Assembly: GCA_963806955.1 (NCBI GenBank)
Contig: CAWDZG010000001.1
Span: forward strand, 372,001 to 436,000
Source of the DNA: Gaiellasilicea sp963806955
Lineage (GTDB): Bacteria; Actinomycetota; Thermoleophilia; Gaiellales; Gaiellaceae
Length of the DNA: 64,000 nucleotides
Direction: 5' to 3'
This document shows positions 8,941 through 17,378 of this stretch, piece by piece. The stretch's first letter is position 1, and each line of letters begins with the position of its first letter. The notes under the pieces are model-generated. The model was not told the DNA's origin, did no database searches, and was given only the letters and a program-made list of their open reading frames with translations. The position numbers and the translations under genes were made by a program.

Positions 8941-9681
8941 ATGGGACGGACGTACAGGACCGAGGCGGTGGTGTTGCGCTCGTTCCGGCTCGGCGAGGCC
9001 GATCGCGTGCTCCACACCTACACCGCCGACCGCGGTCGCGTGGGCGCGGTCGCGAAGGGCGTGCGCCGGACGAAATCCCGCTTCGGTGCCCGGCTCGAGC
9101 CGCTCTCGCACGTCGAGCTGATGCTGCATCAGGGCTCGGGCGAGTTGCAGACCGTCACCGGGGCCGACCTCCGTGCCTCCCATCACACCGCCCGCGAGGA
9201 TCCCTACCGGCTCGCCGTCGGGCTGATCGGCGCCGAGGCCATGCTGCGGCTCTTCCCCGAGCAGGAGGCGAACGAGCGGGCGTTCACTGCGCTCACCCGC
9301 TTCCTCGACACGCTCGACGACCTCCCTTCGCGCGCACCCGCACGGCCTGCGCTCGAGCCGCTCGCGCTCAGCTTCCAGCTCAAGCTGCTCTGGGTGTCCG
9401 GCTACATGCCGCACCTCGACAGCTGCGTCGAGTGCGGTGCCGTCGAGGGGCTCATCGGCTACCAGCCCGCGGCGGGCGGCGCCGTCTGCCGCGACTGCGG
9501 GCCGGGCTCGATCGCGCTCTCCCCGGACGGCATGCGTGGGATCCGGGTGCTGGTCGGCAGTCCACTCGCGGCCGCCCAGGAGGCGGGGCTCACCGAGCGC
9601 GGCGCGCGCGATGCACTGGCGGTCGTCACCGCCGGTTACGAGCACCACGGTGGCTTTCGCCTACGGACGCTGTCCGCGTGA
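8941..9681 (+). CDS. recO: DNA repair protein RecO
   Basis: Recombination mediator that loads RecA on SSB-coated gaps with RecF/RecR. The 246-residue protein starts with the OB-fold N-terminus (YRTEAVVLRSFRLGEADRVL, residues 4-23). The central zinc-binding cluster is CVECG...CRDCG at about residues 160-185. The downstream acetyltransferase start overlaps its stop (GTGA). Its neighbours are otherwise unrelated to repair. Confidence 0.92.
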   Translation: MGRTYRTEAVVLRSFRLGEADRVLHTYTADRGRVGAVAKGVRRTKSRFGARLEPLSHVELMLHQGSGELQTVTGADLRASHHTAREDPYRLAVGLIGAEAMLRLFPEQEANERAFTALTRFLDTLDDLPSRAPARPALEPLALSFQLKLLWVSGYMPHLDSCVECGAVEGLIGYQPAAGGAVCRDCGPGSIALSPDGMRGIRVLVGSPLAAAQEAGLTERGARDALAVVTAGYEHHGGFRLRTLSA

Positions 9682-10106
9682 AGCGGCCGCTGCCCGGCGG
9701 CTTCGAGCTCGACGACGATACGAGCCGGATCGATCGCGACGCCGTGCACCGCTTCATCTCCGGCGAGTCGTACTGGGCGCGGGGGCGCACACGCGAGGCG
9801 ATGGACGGCCTGATCGAGCGCGCGGCCCGGAACGTGGGGCTCTACGCGCCGGACGGTGGTCAGGCCGGATACTCCCGCACGGTCGACGCGCCCGACGCAC
9901 GGCTCGTCTATCTCGCCGACGTCTACGTGCTCGACGCGCACCGAGGACAGGGCCTCGGGGTCGAGCTCGTCCGGTTCACGGTGGAGGAGAGTCCCTTCGC
10001 CGACCGCCGCTGGGTGCTGCACACAGCGGACGCGCACGCCCTGTACGCCCGGTTCGGCTTCGGCCCCGGTGAGCGGCTGCTCGAACGTTCGCCCCGAACG
10101 GGCTAG
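9678..10106 (+). CDS. GNAT-family N-acetyltransferase
   Basis: A 142-residue acetyl-CoA-dependent transferase. The acetyl-CoA loop is seen as VLDAHRGQGLGVELVRFTV (motif A, R/Q-G-x-G), preceded by the beta-strand LVYLADVYV; the C-terminal strand is ALYARFGFGPGE. It starts at a GTG overlapping the recO stop. The closest pattern is the small YjdJ/ArgA-like GNAT group. Substrate unknown. Its stop overlaps that of the convergent LspA-like gene. Confidence 0.85.
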   Translation: MKRPLPGGFELDDDTSRIDRDAVHRFISGESYWARGRTREAMDGLIERAARNVGLYAPDGGQAGYSRTVDAPDARLVYLADVYVLDAHRGQGLGVELVRFTVEESPFADRRWVLHTADAHALYARFGFGPGERLLERSPRTG

Positions 10107-10543
10107 CGCAGCCGCTGCAGGAGGTGCCGGGCGAGCTCGCGGGGCGGCAGCAGCGCCGCTCGGTTGCGGATCGAGACGACGACGAGCGTCACCATCAGGG
10201 TGCAGATCCCCACCAGGGTGAAGACGTCGGCGAGGTTCAGAGCCGCCAGGTACGAGTCGGTCTGCAGGACGATCGGGTTCGGCACTCCGGCATCCCAGGC
10301 GACCGCGGCGATCCCGTTGCCGGCTGCACCTGCGGCGAGCAGACCGGCCCAGCCGGCGACCGCGCGCGACGGCACACGGGTGAGCGCCACGCTTCCGGCC
10401 ACGACGGTCGCCGCCAGCACGAGCCAGGCGGCACCACGCGGGTGATAGGCCCAGAACGGCGTGTCCGCTACGGCTTTGTGCAGCAGGTCGACGGCGGTGA
10501 GCGGCACCGCGACGGCGAGCAGCAGCAGGACGCGTCGGAACAT
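10103..10543 (-). CDS. LspA-like membrane protein lacking one catalytic aspartate
   Basis: A 146-residue, four-helix protein resembling lipoprotein signal peptidase: AVDLLHK at residues 17-23, a glycine-rich helix, and ALNLADVFTLVG at 101-112 containing the second catalytic Asp (D106). The first catalytic motif, N-x-x-D-R in active enzymes, reads NGIAA (76-80), with no Asp. A complete lspA with NLLDR and NLADVF lies at 49641-50237, so this one is a diverged paralogue, probably without protease activity. A TACGCT hexamer lies five bases before the ATG. Confidence 0.7.
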   Translation of the reverse strand: MFRRVLLLLAVAVPLTAVDLLHKAVADTPFWAYHPRGAAWLVLAATVVAGSVALTRVPSRAVAGWAGLLAAGAAGNGIAAVAWDAGVPNPIVLQTDSYLAALNLADVFTLVGICTLMVTLVVVSIRNRAALLPPRELARHLLQRLR

Positions 10544-10580
10544 GTCACAGCGTACGTTCGCCCGGCCGCCGCCGCCGGTT

Positions 10581-11944
10581 CTAGTCCGGCTTGGGTGAGC
10601 GCCAGTCGGCTGCGAGCAGCTCGGCGAGCTTCGCGCGGACGCCGCCGAGGGGGATCCGCTCCTGCTCGAGCGAGTCGCGGTCGCGGACGGTGACCGTGTC
10701 GTCCTCGAGCGTCTGCTCGTCGATCGTCAACCCGTAGGGCGTGCCGATCTCGTCCTGGCGCCGGTAGCGCCGCCCGATCGCGCCGCCGTCGTCGTACTCG
10801 ACGGAGTAGTGCCGGCGCAGCTCTTCGTACAGCGAGCGCGCCTTCTCGACCATGCCGGTGTCCTTGCCGATCAGCGGCAGCACGGCGGCCTTCACGGGTG
10901 CGAGCTGCGGGATGCAGGCGGAGCACGGTGCGCTCGCGCTCGCCGACGACCTCCTCGTCGTAGGCGTCGATCAGGAACGTCAGCATCGAGCGGTTGACGC
11001 CGAGCGCCGGCTCGATCACGTACGGGACGAAGCGCTCGCCGCTGCCCGCGTCGACCCACTCGAGCTTCGTGCCGGACGCCTCCGCGATGCTGGGTCAGGT
11101 CGAAGTCGCCGCGGTTCGCGATCCCCTCGAGCTCTGACCAGCCGATCGGGAAGAGGTACTCGATGTCGCTCGTCGCGCTCGAGTAGTGCGACAGCTCGTC
11201 GGCGTCGTGCGGGCGCACGCGCAGGTGACTGTCGCGGACGCCGTAGCGCTTGTGCCAGGCGAGTCGCTCGTCGACCCAGTAGCGGTACCACTCGTCCGCC
11301 TCGGCGGGCGGGACGAAGAACTCCATCTCCATCTGCTCGAACTCGAGCGTGCGAAAGATGAAGTTGCCCGGCGTGATCTCGTTCCGGAACGACTTGCCGA
11401 CCTGGGCGATCCCGAACGGCGGCTTGCGCCGGGCGATCGAGGCGACGTTCTTGAAGTTGATGAAGATGCCCTGCGCAGTCTCGGGTCGCAGGTAGACGTC
11501 GACGCCCGTCTCCTCCATCGCGCCGACGCGCGTCTGGAACATCAGGTTGAAGTGGCGCGGCTCGGTCAGGTCGCAGTCGGGTGTCTCGCCGGGGCGCTTC
11601 GACGGCCGCTTGCCGCACGACTCGGCGTCGAGGTGGTCGGCGCGGAAGCGCTTCTTGCAGGTCTTGCAGTCGATCAGAGGATCGCTGAAGCCGCCGACGT
11701 GGCCGGAGGCCTTCCAGACGTCGGGGTGGAGGATGATCGAGGAGTCGAGCGCGACGATGTCGTCCCGCTCGCGCACCATCGCCTCGAGCCAGCGCGCCTT
11801 GACGTTGTCCTTGAGCAGGACGCCGTAGTGGCCGTAGTCGTACGAGCTGCCGAGGCCGCCGTAGATCTCGGAGGACGGGAAGACGAAGCCACGCCGCTTC
11901 GAGAGTGAGACGATCTTGTCCATCGTGACGGCGTCGGCGCTCAT
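10581..11944 (-). CDS. glyQS: glycyl-tRNA synthetase, homodimeric type (two frame breaks)
   Basis: Class II synthetase charging tRNA-Gly. The N-terminal motif reads SLSKRRGFVFPSSEIYGG, with FRNEITPGNF (motif 2), the zinc-type insert CKTCKKRF, and the motif-3 and anticodon-domain segments in other frames (KLEWVD, FVPYVIEPALGVNRSML, then APVKAAVLPLIGK). Frame breaks lie near 11095 (after DLTQH) and 10909 (one extra C after LRLHP). Joined, the protein matches the usual length of about 455 residues. The gene is essential and all motifs survive, so errors in the sequence are far likelier than a pseudogene. Confidence 0.88.
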
Positions 11945-11965
11945 GGGTTCGCAGAGGCTACCGGG
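11945..11965. promoter_or_regulatory. compact bidirectional promoter (glyQS / ybaK)
   Basis: A 21-bp gap between divergent starts. AGGCTA (11955-11960) reads TAGCCT on the minus strand, ten bases before the synthetase ATG. GAGGCT (11954-11959) lies six bases before the ybaK ATG, a weaker match to TANNNT. The layout resembles five other divergent pairs in the window. Confidence 0.4.
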
Positions 11966-12418
11966 ATGACCCCGGCGGTAGTCGCAGCCGAGCGGGCCGG
12001 GATCCCGTTCACGCTGCACGAGTACGAGCACGAGCCCGGCGCCGCGTACGGGGAGGAGGCGGCGGCCAAGACGGGCATCGACCCGGCGCGTGTCTTCAAG
12101 ACGCTCGTCGTCGACCGGGACGGCTCGCTCGCGGTCGCGATCGTGCCGGTCGCCGCGCAGCTCGACCTGCGCGCGCTCGGAAAGCGGGCGGCGCTCGCCG
12201 ACCGGGCCGCCGCGGAGCGGGCGACGGGCTACGTCCTCGGTGGGATCAGCCCGCTCGGACAGCGGAAGCGCCTGCCCACGCTGCTCGACGAGTCGGCGCT
12301 CGCCTTCGAGACGATCTACGTCAGCGGCGGCCGCCGCGGGCTCGAGCTCGAGCTGGCACCCGCCGACCTCGTCCGGCTCACCGACGCGCGTGTGGCGGCT
12401 GTAGCCTCAGGCGCGTGA
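11966..12418 (+). CDS. ybaK: Cys-tRNA(Pro)/Cys-tRNA(Cys) deacylase, YbaK/EbsC family
   Basis: A free-standing trans-editing protein that hydrolyses cysteine mischarged on tRNA-Pro. The 150-residue protein has the catalytic-site lysine in VFKTLVV (about residues 43-49), the GISPLGQRKRLP loop and the GRRGLELEL strand typical of YbaK rather than ProXp-ala. It diverges from glycyl-tRNA synthetase and overlaps the PPDK regulatory gene downstream by GTGA. ProS in this window carries its own editing insertion. Confidence 0.9.
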   Translation: MTPAVVAAERAGIPFTLHEYEHEPGAAYGEEAAAKTGIDPARVFKTLVVDRDGSLAVAIVPVAAQLDLRALGKRAALADRAAAERATGYVLGGISPLGQRKRLPTLLDESALAFETIYVSGGRRGLELELAPADLVRLTDARVAAVASGA

Positions 12419-13248
12419 ACGCCGCGCGCGAGGTCGTCGAGCTCCACATCGTCTCGGACTCGACCGGCGAGACCGCCGCGCGCCTCGTGCTCGCGCTCGA
12501 GGCCCAGTTCCCGGATCAGCCGTTCGAGGAGGTCCGCCACCCGCAGATCGAGACGATCGACGACCTCCAGCTCGCCGTCAGCCGCGCCAAGGGCCGGCCC
12601 GCGGTGATCATCTACACGCTCGTCGACCGCGAGCTGCGCGAGAGCATGCGCACGCTCTGCCGCAGCGCCCGCCTCCACTACTGCGACCTGCTCGGCCACC
12701 CGATCGAGTCGATCGCCAAGGTGTCGGGCATGGCCGCCAAGATGACGCCCGGCGCTCGGCCGCCGCTGAACTCGACCTACTTCAAGCGGATGGAGGCGAT
12801 CGAGTTCGCGGTCAAGTTCGACGACGGGGTCGGCAGCGGGCTCAAGGAGGCGGACGTCGTCCTCGTCGGCGTCTCGCGCACCTCGAAGACGCCGCTCTCG
12901 ATCTACCTCGGCTACCTCGGGCGCAAGGCTGCCAACGTCCCGATCGTGAAGGGAATCACGCCGCCGCCGGAGCTGTTCACGATCGACCCGCTCAAGGTCG
13001 TCGGGCTGACGATCGACGCGGAGCGGCTGGCCGAGATCCGGCAGGCGCGGGTGCGGGGGATGGGCGGCAAGAACCGGCAGTACGCGGAGATGGTCGAGAT
13101 CTACGACGAGCTCGAGGAGGCCGCCGCGCTGCACCGGCGGCTCGGCTGCCCCGTGATCGACGTCACCGGCCTCTCGATCGAGGAGACGGCCCACCGGCTC
13201 GTCCGGATCGTCGACCGCCGGCGCCAGGAGGCGCATGCACCCGGCTAA
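12415..13248 (+). CDS. pyruvate, phosphate dikinase regulatory protein (DUF299)
   Basis: Bifunctional ADP-dependent threonine kinase and phosphate-dependent pyrophosphorylase that inactivates and reactivates PPDK. It is 277 residues long. The N-terminus ELHIVSDSTGETAARLV (residues 7-23) is the family signature, and the nucleotide loop is VLVGVSRTSKTPLSIYLG (about 145-162). Its target, ppdK, lies 7.5 kb downstream on the same strand, so both partners are in one neighbourhood but not one operon. A TAGCCT hexamer lies seven bases before the GTG, inside ybaK, and may give an internal promoter. Confidence 0.93.
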   Translation: MNAAREVVELHIVSDSTGETAARLVLALEAQFPDQPFEEVRHPQIETIDDLQLAVSRAKGRPAVIIYTLVDRELRESMRTLCRSARLHYCDLLGHPIESIAKVSGMAAKMTPGARPPLNSTYFKRMEAIEFAVKFDDGVGSGLKEADVVLVGVSRTSKTPLSIYLGYLGRKAANVPIVKGITPPPELFTIDPLKVVGLTIDAERLAEIRQARVRGMGGKNRQYAEMVEIYDELEEAAALHRRLGCPVIDVTGLSIEETAHRLVRIVDRRRQEAHAPG

Positions 13249-13399
13249 GCCGCCGGTGCCGCGGTGGCGCTGGGCGGTCTGGTGGACGATCCTCGGCGCC
13301 GCCGTGCTCGTCTTCTACGTCCTCCTGACGCCGATCTGGCTCGGCCTGCGCGGGCTGGCGTGGCTGGCGGAGTGGCGTTCCCGGGTGCGCCGCGCCTGA
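13235..13399 (+). CDS. small Trp-rich membrane protein
   Basis: A 54-residue protein starting inside the 3' end of the regulatory gene (14-base overlap) with a strong CAGGAGG ribosome site four bases before the ATG. A Pro-rich basic N-terminus (residues 1-12) precedes one hydrophobic helix (about 13-36, containing WAVWWTILGAAVLVFYVLL), and the C-terminus is Arg-rich. No family is recognised. The ribosome site and overlap argue that it is real and translated with the upstream gene. Confidence 0.6.
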   Translation: MHPAKPPVPRWRWAVWWTILGAAVLVFYVLLTPIWLGLRGLAWLAEWRSRVRRA

Positions 13400-13403
13400 C
13401 GAC

Positions 13404-13462
13404 TTGACAGAGTCCTCCTCGATTTGGTCAAATGCCTAAGTCAACTGACTTAGACGGAGGTG
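13404..13462 (+). promoter_or_regulatory. operator-type promoter region of the methyltransferase/SBP56 operon
   Basis: TTGACA (13404-13409) and TCAAAT (13428-13433, 18-bp spacing) form a candidate promoter. Two dyads follow in series: ATTTG-GT-CAAAT (13422-13433) over the -10 box, and CTAAGTCA-AC-TGACTTAG (13436-13453) over the start region. An excellent ribosome site, GGAGGTG (13456-13462), precedes the ATG at 13469. Unlike most genes here, this one has a true leader and operator-like symmetry, so it is probably under a dedicated repressor or activator, which is not identified. Confidence 0.6.
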
Positions 13463-13468
13463 ACCCAC

Positions 13469-14548
13469 ATGGCCACGGTCGAGGAACCACGGGCGCTGGA
13501 CGAGGAGAAGCTGATGCAGTTCGTCTTCCGCGCCGTCGACGAGGTGGGGGCGACGCTGAACGCCGCGCTCGTCGTGATGGGCGACAGGCTGGGGCTCTAT
13601 CGCGCTCTGGCCGGCGCCGGCGGGCTGCGCGCGGAGGAGCTCGCGGGGCGTACGGGCACGACGGAGCGCTACGTCCGTGAGTGGCTGAACGCACAGGCGG
13701 CGGGCGGCTACGTCGAGTACGACCCCGAGTTCGGCACCTACGAGCTGCCGCCCGAGCAGGCAGTCGCGCTCGCGGACGAGTCGAGCCCCGCCTACCTGCC
13801 GGGGTTCTTCCAGCTCGCGGTCGGGTCGGTGATCGACTCGCCGCGCATCGCCGACGCCGCGCGCGACGGTGAGGGCTTCGGCTGGCACGAGCACGTCGAC
13901 GACGTCCACGAGGGCTGCGAGCGCTTCTTCCGGCCCGGCTACAACGCGAATCTCGTCACGTCCTGGCTGCCGGCTCTCGACGGTGTCGTCGAGAAGCTCG
14001 AGCAGGGAGCGCTCGTGGCGGACCTCGGCTGCGGGCACGGCGCCTCGACGATCCTGATGGCGGGTGCGTTTCCCCGGTCGACCTTCGTCGGCTCCGACTA
14101 CCACGCAGGCTCGATCGAGACCGCGCGGGTCCGTGCCGAGGAGACCGGCGTCGCGGCTCGCGTCACGTTCGAGACGGCGGCGGCGGCAGGGCATCCGGGC
14201 GACGGCTACGACCTCGTGACGATGTTCGACTGCCTGCACGACATGGGCGACCCGGTCGGCGCAGCCCGGAGGGTGCGGGAGCTGCTCGCGCCGGACGGGA
14301 CGTGGATGATCGTGGAGCCCGCCGCCGGCGACCGCGTCGAGGACAACCTGAACCCGGTCGGCCGCGCGTACTACGGCTTCTCGACGCTCCTCTGCACGCC
14401 CGCGTCGCTCTCGCAGGACGTCGGCCTCGCGCTCGGCGCGCAGGCGGGCGAGGCGCGCATCCGCGAGGTGGTCGAGAGCGCCGGCTTCACGCGCTTCCGC
14501 CGGGTCGCCGAGACGCCGTTCAACCTCGTCTTCGAGGCACGGCCATGA
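13469..14548 (+). CDS. winged-helix plus class I SAM methyltransferase
   Basis: A 359-residue protein. An N-terminal winged-helix/dimerisation region (about residues 10-85, with GLRAEELAGRTGTTERYVREWLNA) is followed by a methyltransferase domain with motif I VADLGCGHGASTILMA (about 180-195), FVGSDYHAGSI and DLVTMFDCLHDMGDP. This layout matches the Rv2258c-like group. ATG 13469 is chosen over the GTG at 13460 because the ribosome site fits it. The stop overlaps the next gene by ATGA, tying it to a methanethiol-oxidase homologue. Substrate unknown. Confidence 0.85.
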   Translation: MATVEEPRALDEEKLMQFVFRAVDEVGATLNAALVVMGDRLGLYRALAGAGGLRAEELAGRTGTTERYVREWLNAQAAGGYVEYDPEFGTYELPPEQAVALADESSPAYLPGFFQLAVGSVIDSPRIADAARDGEGFGWHEHVDDVHEGCERFFRPGYNANLVTSWLPALDGVVEKLEQGALVADLGCGHGASTILMAGAFPRSTFVGSDYHAGSIETARVRAEETGVAARVTFETAAAAGHPGDGYDLVTMFDCLHDMGDPVGAARRVRELLAPDGTWMIVEPAAGDRVEDNLNPVGRAYYGFSTLLCTPASLSQDVGLALGAQAGEARIREVVESAGFTRFRRVAETPFNLVFEARP

Positions 14549-15897
14549 GGCGCCTGGCCCTCGCACTCGGGCTCGTCGCCGCGACCGTGGCGGTCGCCGC
14601 GGTCGCTCTCGACTCGCAGGCGGCCGGCGGCTCGTCGCCGCTCACGACCCCGCACGATCATTCGAGCCATCGCAACGCGAACCAGGAGCGGTATCTCTAC
14701 GTCACCACGCTCTCGAAGAGCGCGCGTGACCCCGACTTCATCGCCGTGATCGGCGCAGACCCGCACTACGCCGACTTCGGCAAGATCGTCGACCGCGTCG
14801 ACATGCCGAAGGCCGGCGACGAGCTGCACCACTTCGGCTACTCGTCCGACCAGCGGCGTCTGATCGTCCCCGGCCTCTTCTCGAACCGCGTCCACGTCTT
14901 CGACGTGAGAGCGGGCGGGAAGAAGCTGCGGCTGCGCGCCGTGAACGAGGATCTCGTCGCCGACAGCGGCTACGTCGTCCCGCACGGAGTGATGGCGATG
15001 CACGGGAAGCTGATCGCACCGATGATCGGGACGGCGACCGACGACTCGACGCTGCCGGGCGGGCTCGTCGAGCTCGACGACAAGACCGGCGCGTTCGTGC
15101 GCTACTTCGGCCCCGGCCCGACGCGCGAGCCGGGCGGCCTGGAGCCGAAGTACATGTACGACTTCGCGATGCTGCACAAGGCGAATCGGGGCATCAGCAC
15201 GACGTTCGGGCCGCCGGCGCTGTGCGGCGGTGGCGTCGACCCGGCCTGCCTCGGCGACGAGGTCGCCGTGTGGGACCTCAAGCGGGAGAAGGTGATCCAG
15301 ACCGCCGACCTGGGCGAGAACAACGGCGCGCTCATGGTTCGGTTCGTCGCCGCGAAGGGCGTCCGTCGCGCGTTCATCAACACGCCCGGCACGAGCGCCG
15401 TCTGGCTCGCCGACGACGACGACCACGACGGCGTCTTCGACTTCCAGCAGGTGCTCGGGCCGGACGACGGCCTGCTGATCCCGGCCGACCTCCTGCTCTC
15501 CTACGACGGCCGCCACATGTATGTGACCAATTGGTTCGGGAACACCGTGCAGCAGTTCGACATCACCGACCCGTTCCAGCCGAGGCTCAACTCGAGCGTC
15601 TCCGTCCCGCACGCGAACATGCTTCGCCTGAGCAAGGACAACCGGCGGCTCTACGTGACCAACTCGCTCCTCTCGACCTGGGACGACGACACCCGCTTCG
15701 GCCCCGCGCGCAACGACGAGTACGGGCTCTGGCGCTTCGACGTCGACAGGCGCACCGGCCGACTGACGTCGTTCACGCCGGACGGGAGCTCGTGGGTCAG
15801 CTTCGAGAACGTCCGCAAGCAGACGACGACCGGCCCGGCCGGGCCGCACATGATGCTGTTCGACCCGAGCGTCCGTTTGGAGCCGGGCGAGCACTGA
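14545..15897 (+). CDS. secreted selenium-binding protein 56 / methanethiol oxidase homologue
   Basis: A 450-residue protein with a signal peptide (residues 1-24, MRRLALALGLVAATVAVAAVA) and a seven-bladed propeller of the SBP56 family. Family members oxidise methanethiol to formaldehyde, H2S and H2O2 using copper. Conserved stretches include DELHHFGYSSD, DSGYVVPHGVMAMHGK, GLLIPADLLLSYDGRHMYVTNWFGN and GPAGPHMMLFDP; the His residues in HHFGY, VPHG and GPHM are candidate metal ligands. It acts outside the membrane. It is translationally coupled to the upstream methyltransferase. Enzymatic identity is inferred from family only. Confidence 0.8.
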   Translation: MRRLALALGLVAATVAVAAVALDSQAAGGSSPLTTPHDHSSHRNANQERYLYVTTLSKSARDPDFIAVIGADPHYADFGKIVDRVDMPKAGDELHHFGYSSDQRRLIVPGLFSNRVHVFDVRAGGKKLRLRAVNEDLVADSGYVVPHGVMAMHGKLIAPMIGTATDDSTLPGGLVELDDKTGAFVRYFGPGPTREPGGLEPKYMYDFAMLHKANRGISTTFGPPALCGGGVDPACLGDEVAVWDLKREKVIQTADLGENNGALMVRFVAAKGVRRAFINTPGTSAVWLADDDDHDGVFDFQQVLGPDDGLLIPADLLLSYDGRHMYVTNWFGNTVQQFDITDPFQPRLNSSVSVPHANMLRLSKDNRRLYVTNSLLSTWDDDTRFGPARNDEYGLWRFDVDRRTGRLTSFTPDGSSWVSFENVRKQTTTGPAGPHMMLFDPSVRLEPGEH

Positions 15898-15918
15898 GGC
15901 GACAATGGCGTTCGACGC

Positions 15919-16498
15919 ATGAGCGAGCCCGCAACCAAGACGACCGCCCGCTCCGCCGCCGAGGAGGCACTCCTCGACGCGGCGGAGCGGCTGCTCGTCG
16001 ACGTCGGCCATGCGCGGGATCACGACGCGGCGGCTCGCGGAGGAGGCCGGCGTCAACCACGGGCTCGTCCACTACTACTTCGGCTCGGTCGAGAACCTGC
16101 TCGTGCGCGCGCTCGAGCGCTTCACGGAGCGGATGATCGAGCGGCAGCGCGCCCTCTACGCCTCGGACGAGCCGTTCGTGGAGAAGTGGCGCACGGCGAT
16201 GCACTTCCTCGTGAGCGAGGACGTCACCTACGAGAAGGTCTGGCTCGAGCTGCAGGCGATGGCGTGGAACGACCCGGGTCTGCGCGAGCGGCTCGCGCGG
16301 GTGAACGGCGAGTGGCGGGCGGTGCTGACGGAGGCGTTCCGGAAGCCGCACCGCGAGCTCGGGGTGTCGATGCCGCTCGACGCGCTCGTCTCGCTCGTGA
16401 TCACCTTCAACGTCGGGATGATCGTCGAGCGGCTCGGCGGGATCGAGGCCGGGCACGCGGAGCTTCTCGACTGGATCGACCGGTGGCTGTCGAGCTGA
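15919..16498 (+). CDS. TetR-family transcriptional regulator (one frame break)
   Basis: A regulator of about 192 residues. The N-terminal helix AEEALLDAAERLLVDVG and the helix-turn-helix GITTRRLAEEAGVNHGLVHYYFGSVENLLV are typical of TetR. The ligand domain follows (LWLELQAMAWNDPG-like helix, LLDWIDRWLSS end). The frame changes near 16008, where one extra C in GGCC explains the shift. It lies between the SBP56 gene and the hydrolases and overlaps the first hydrolase, so it probably controls one or both; no autoregulatory operator is obvious at its own start. Confidence 0.82.
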
Positions 16499-17378
16499 CG
16501 GCCATCCGCGAGCAGATGCGCGCCCGCTATCCGGACGCCACGGGCTCCGTCGAGCGCGACGGCGTGCGCATCCACTGGGAGGTCTACGGCGAGGGCGAGC
16601 AGACGGTGCTCCTGCTCCCGACCTGGGCGCTCGTCCACTCTCGCCATTGGAAGCTGCAGATCCCGTACCTCGCGCGGGATCACCGAGTCGTCACCTTCGA
16701 CGGGCGCGGGAACGGCCGCTCCGACCGGCCGCAGGGTGCCGGAGCGTACGCGATTCGGGAGTTCGTCGGCGACACGCTCGCGGTGCTGGACGCGACCGCG
16801 ACGGAGCGTGCCGTCGTCGTGGGCGTGTCGTGCGCGGCGCTCTGGGGCGTCGTGCTCGCCGGAGAGCATCCGGATCGTGTCACCGGGGCCGCGTTCATCG
16901 GGCCGGCCGTCCCACTGGCGCCGCCACTGCCCGAGCGCACGGTGTATTCGTTCGACGAGCGGCTCGAGAGCGACGAGGGCTGGGCGAAGTACAACCTTCA
17001 CCACTGGCTGCGGGACTACCGGGACTTCCTCGAGTACTTCGTCGGGAAGTGCTTCACGGAGCCGCACTCGACGAAGCCGATCGAGGACGCCGTCGGGTGG
17101 GCGCTCGAGACGACCCCGGACGTGCTTGCAGACCACGACGCCGGCATCGACCTGCCGATCGGCCGCGACTTCAGGGAGCTTTGCGGGCAGGTTCGCTGTC
17201 CGGTGCTCGTCGTCCACGGCTCCGAGGACGCGATCCAGCCGCACGCGCGGGGCGCGGCGCTCGCCGAGGCGACGGGCGGCAGCTGGTCACCCTCGCCGGC
17301 TCGGGCCACCTGCCGCAGGCGCGAGACCCGGTGGTCGTCAACCTGCTCCTGCGCGACTTCGTCAGGCGGCTGTGCTGA
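16483..17378 (+). CDS. alpha/beta-fold hydrolase (one frame break near the 3' end)
   Basis: A hydrolase of about 298 residues. The oxyanion strand is TVLLLPTWALVHSRHW (residues 41-56), followed by VVTFDGRGNGRSDRP (69-83). The nucleophile elbow is GVSCA with Ser116 but Ala where the second Gly is usual. The acidic residue lies in VHGSEDA and the catalytic His in LAGSGHLPQARDP, which is read in another frame after about 17280; one missing C explains the shift. The GTG start overlaps TetR by 16 bases. It is about half identical by eye to the N-terminal half of the next gene, suggesting tandem duplication. Substrate unknown. Confidence 0.8.

Noticed and set aside
14371..16056. 561-codon minus-strand frame opposite the SBP56 gene
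   Set aside because: No recognisable domain; mirrors the codon bias of the plus-strand gene. The plus-strand gene has a signal peptide and family motifs.
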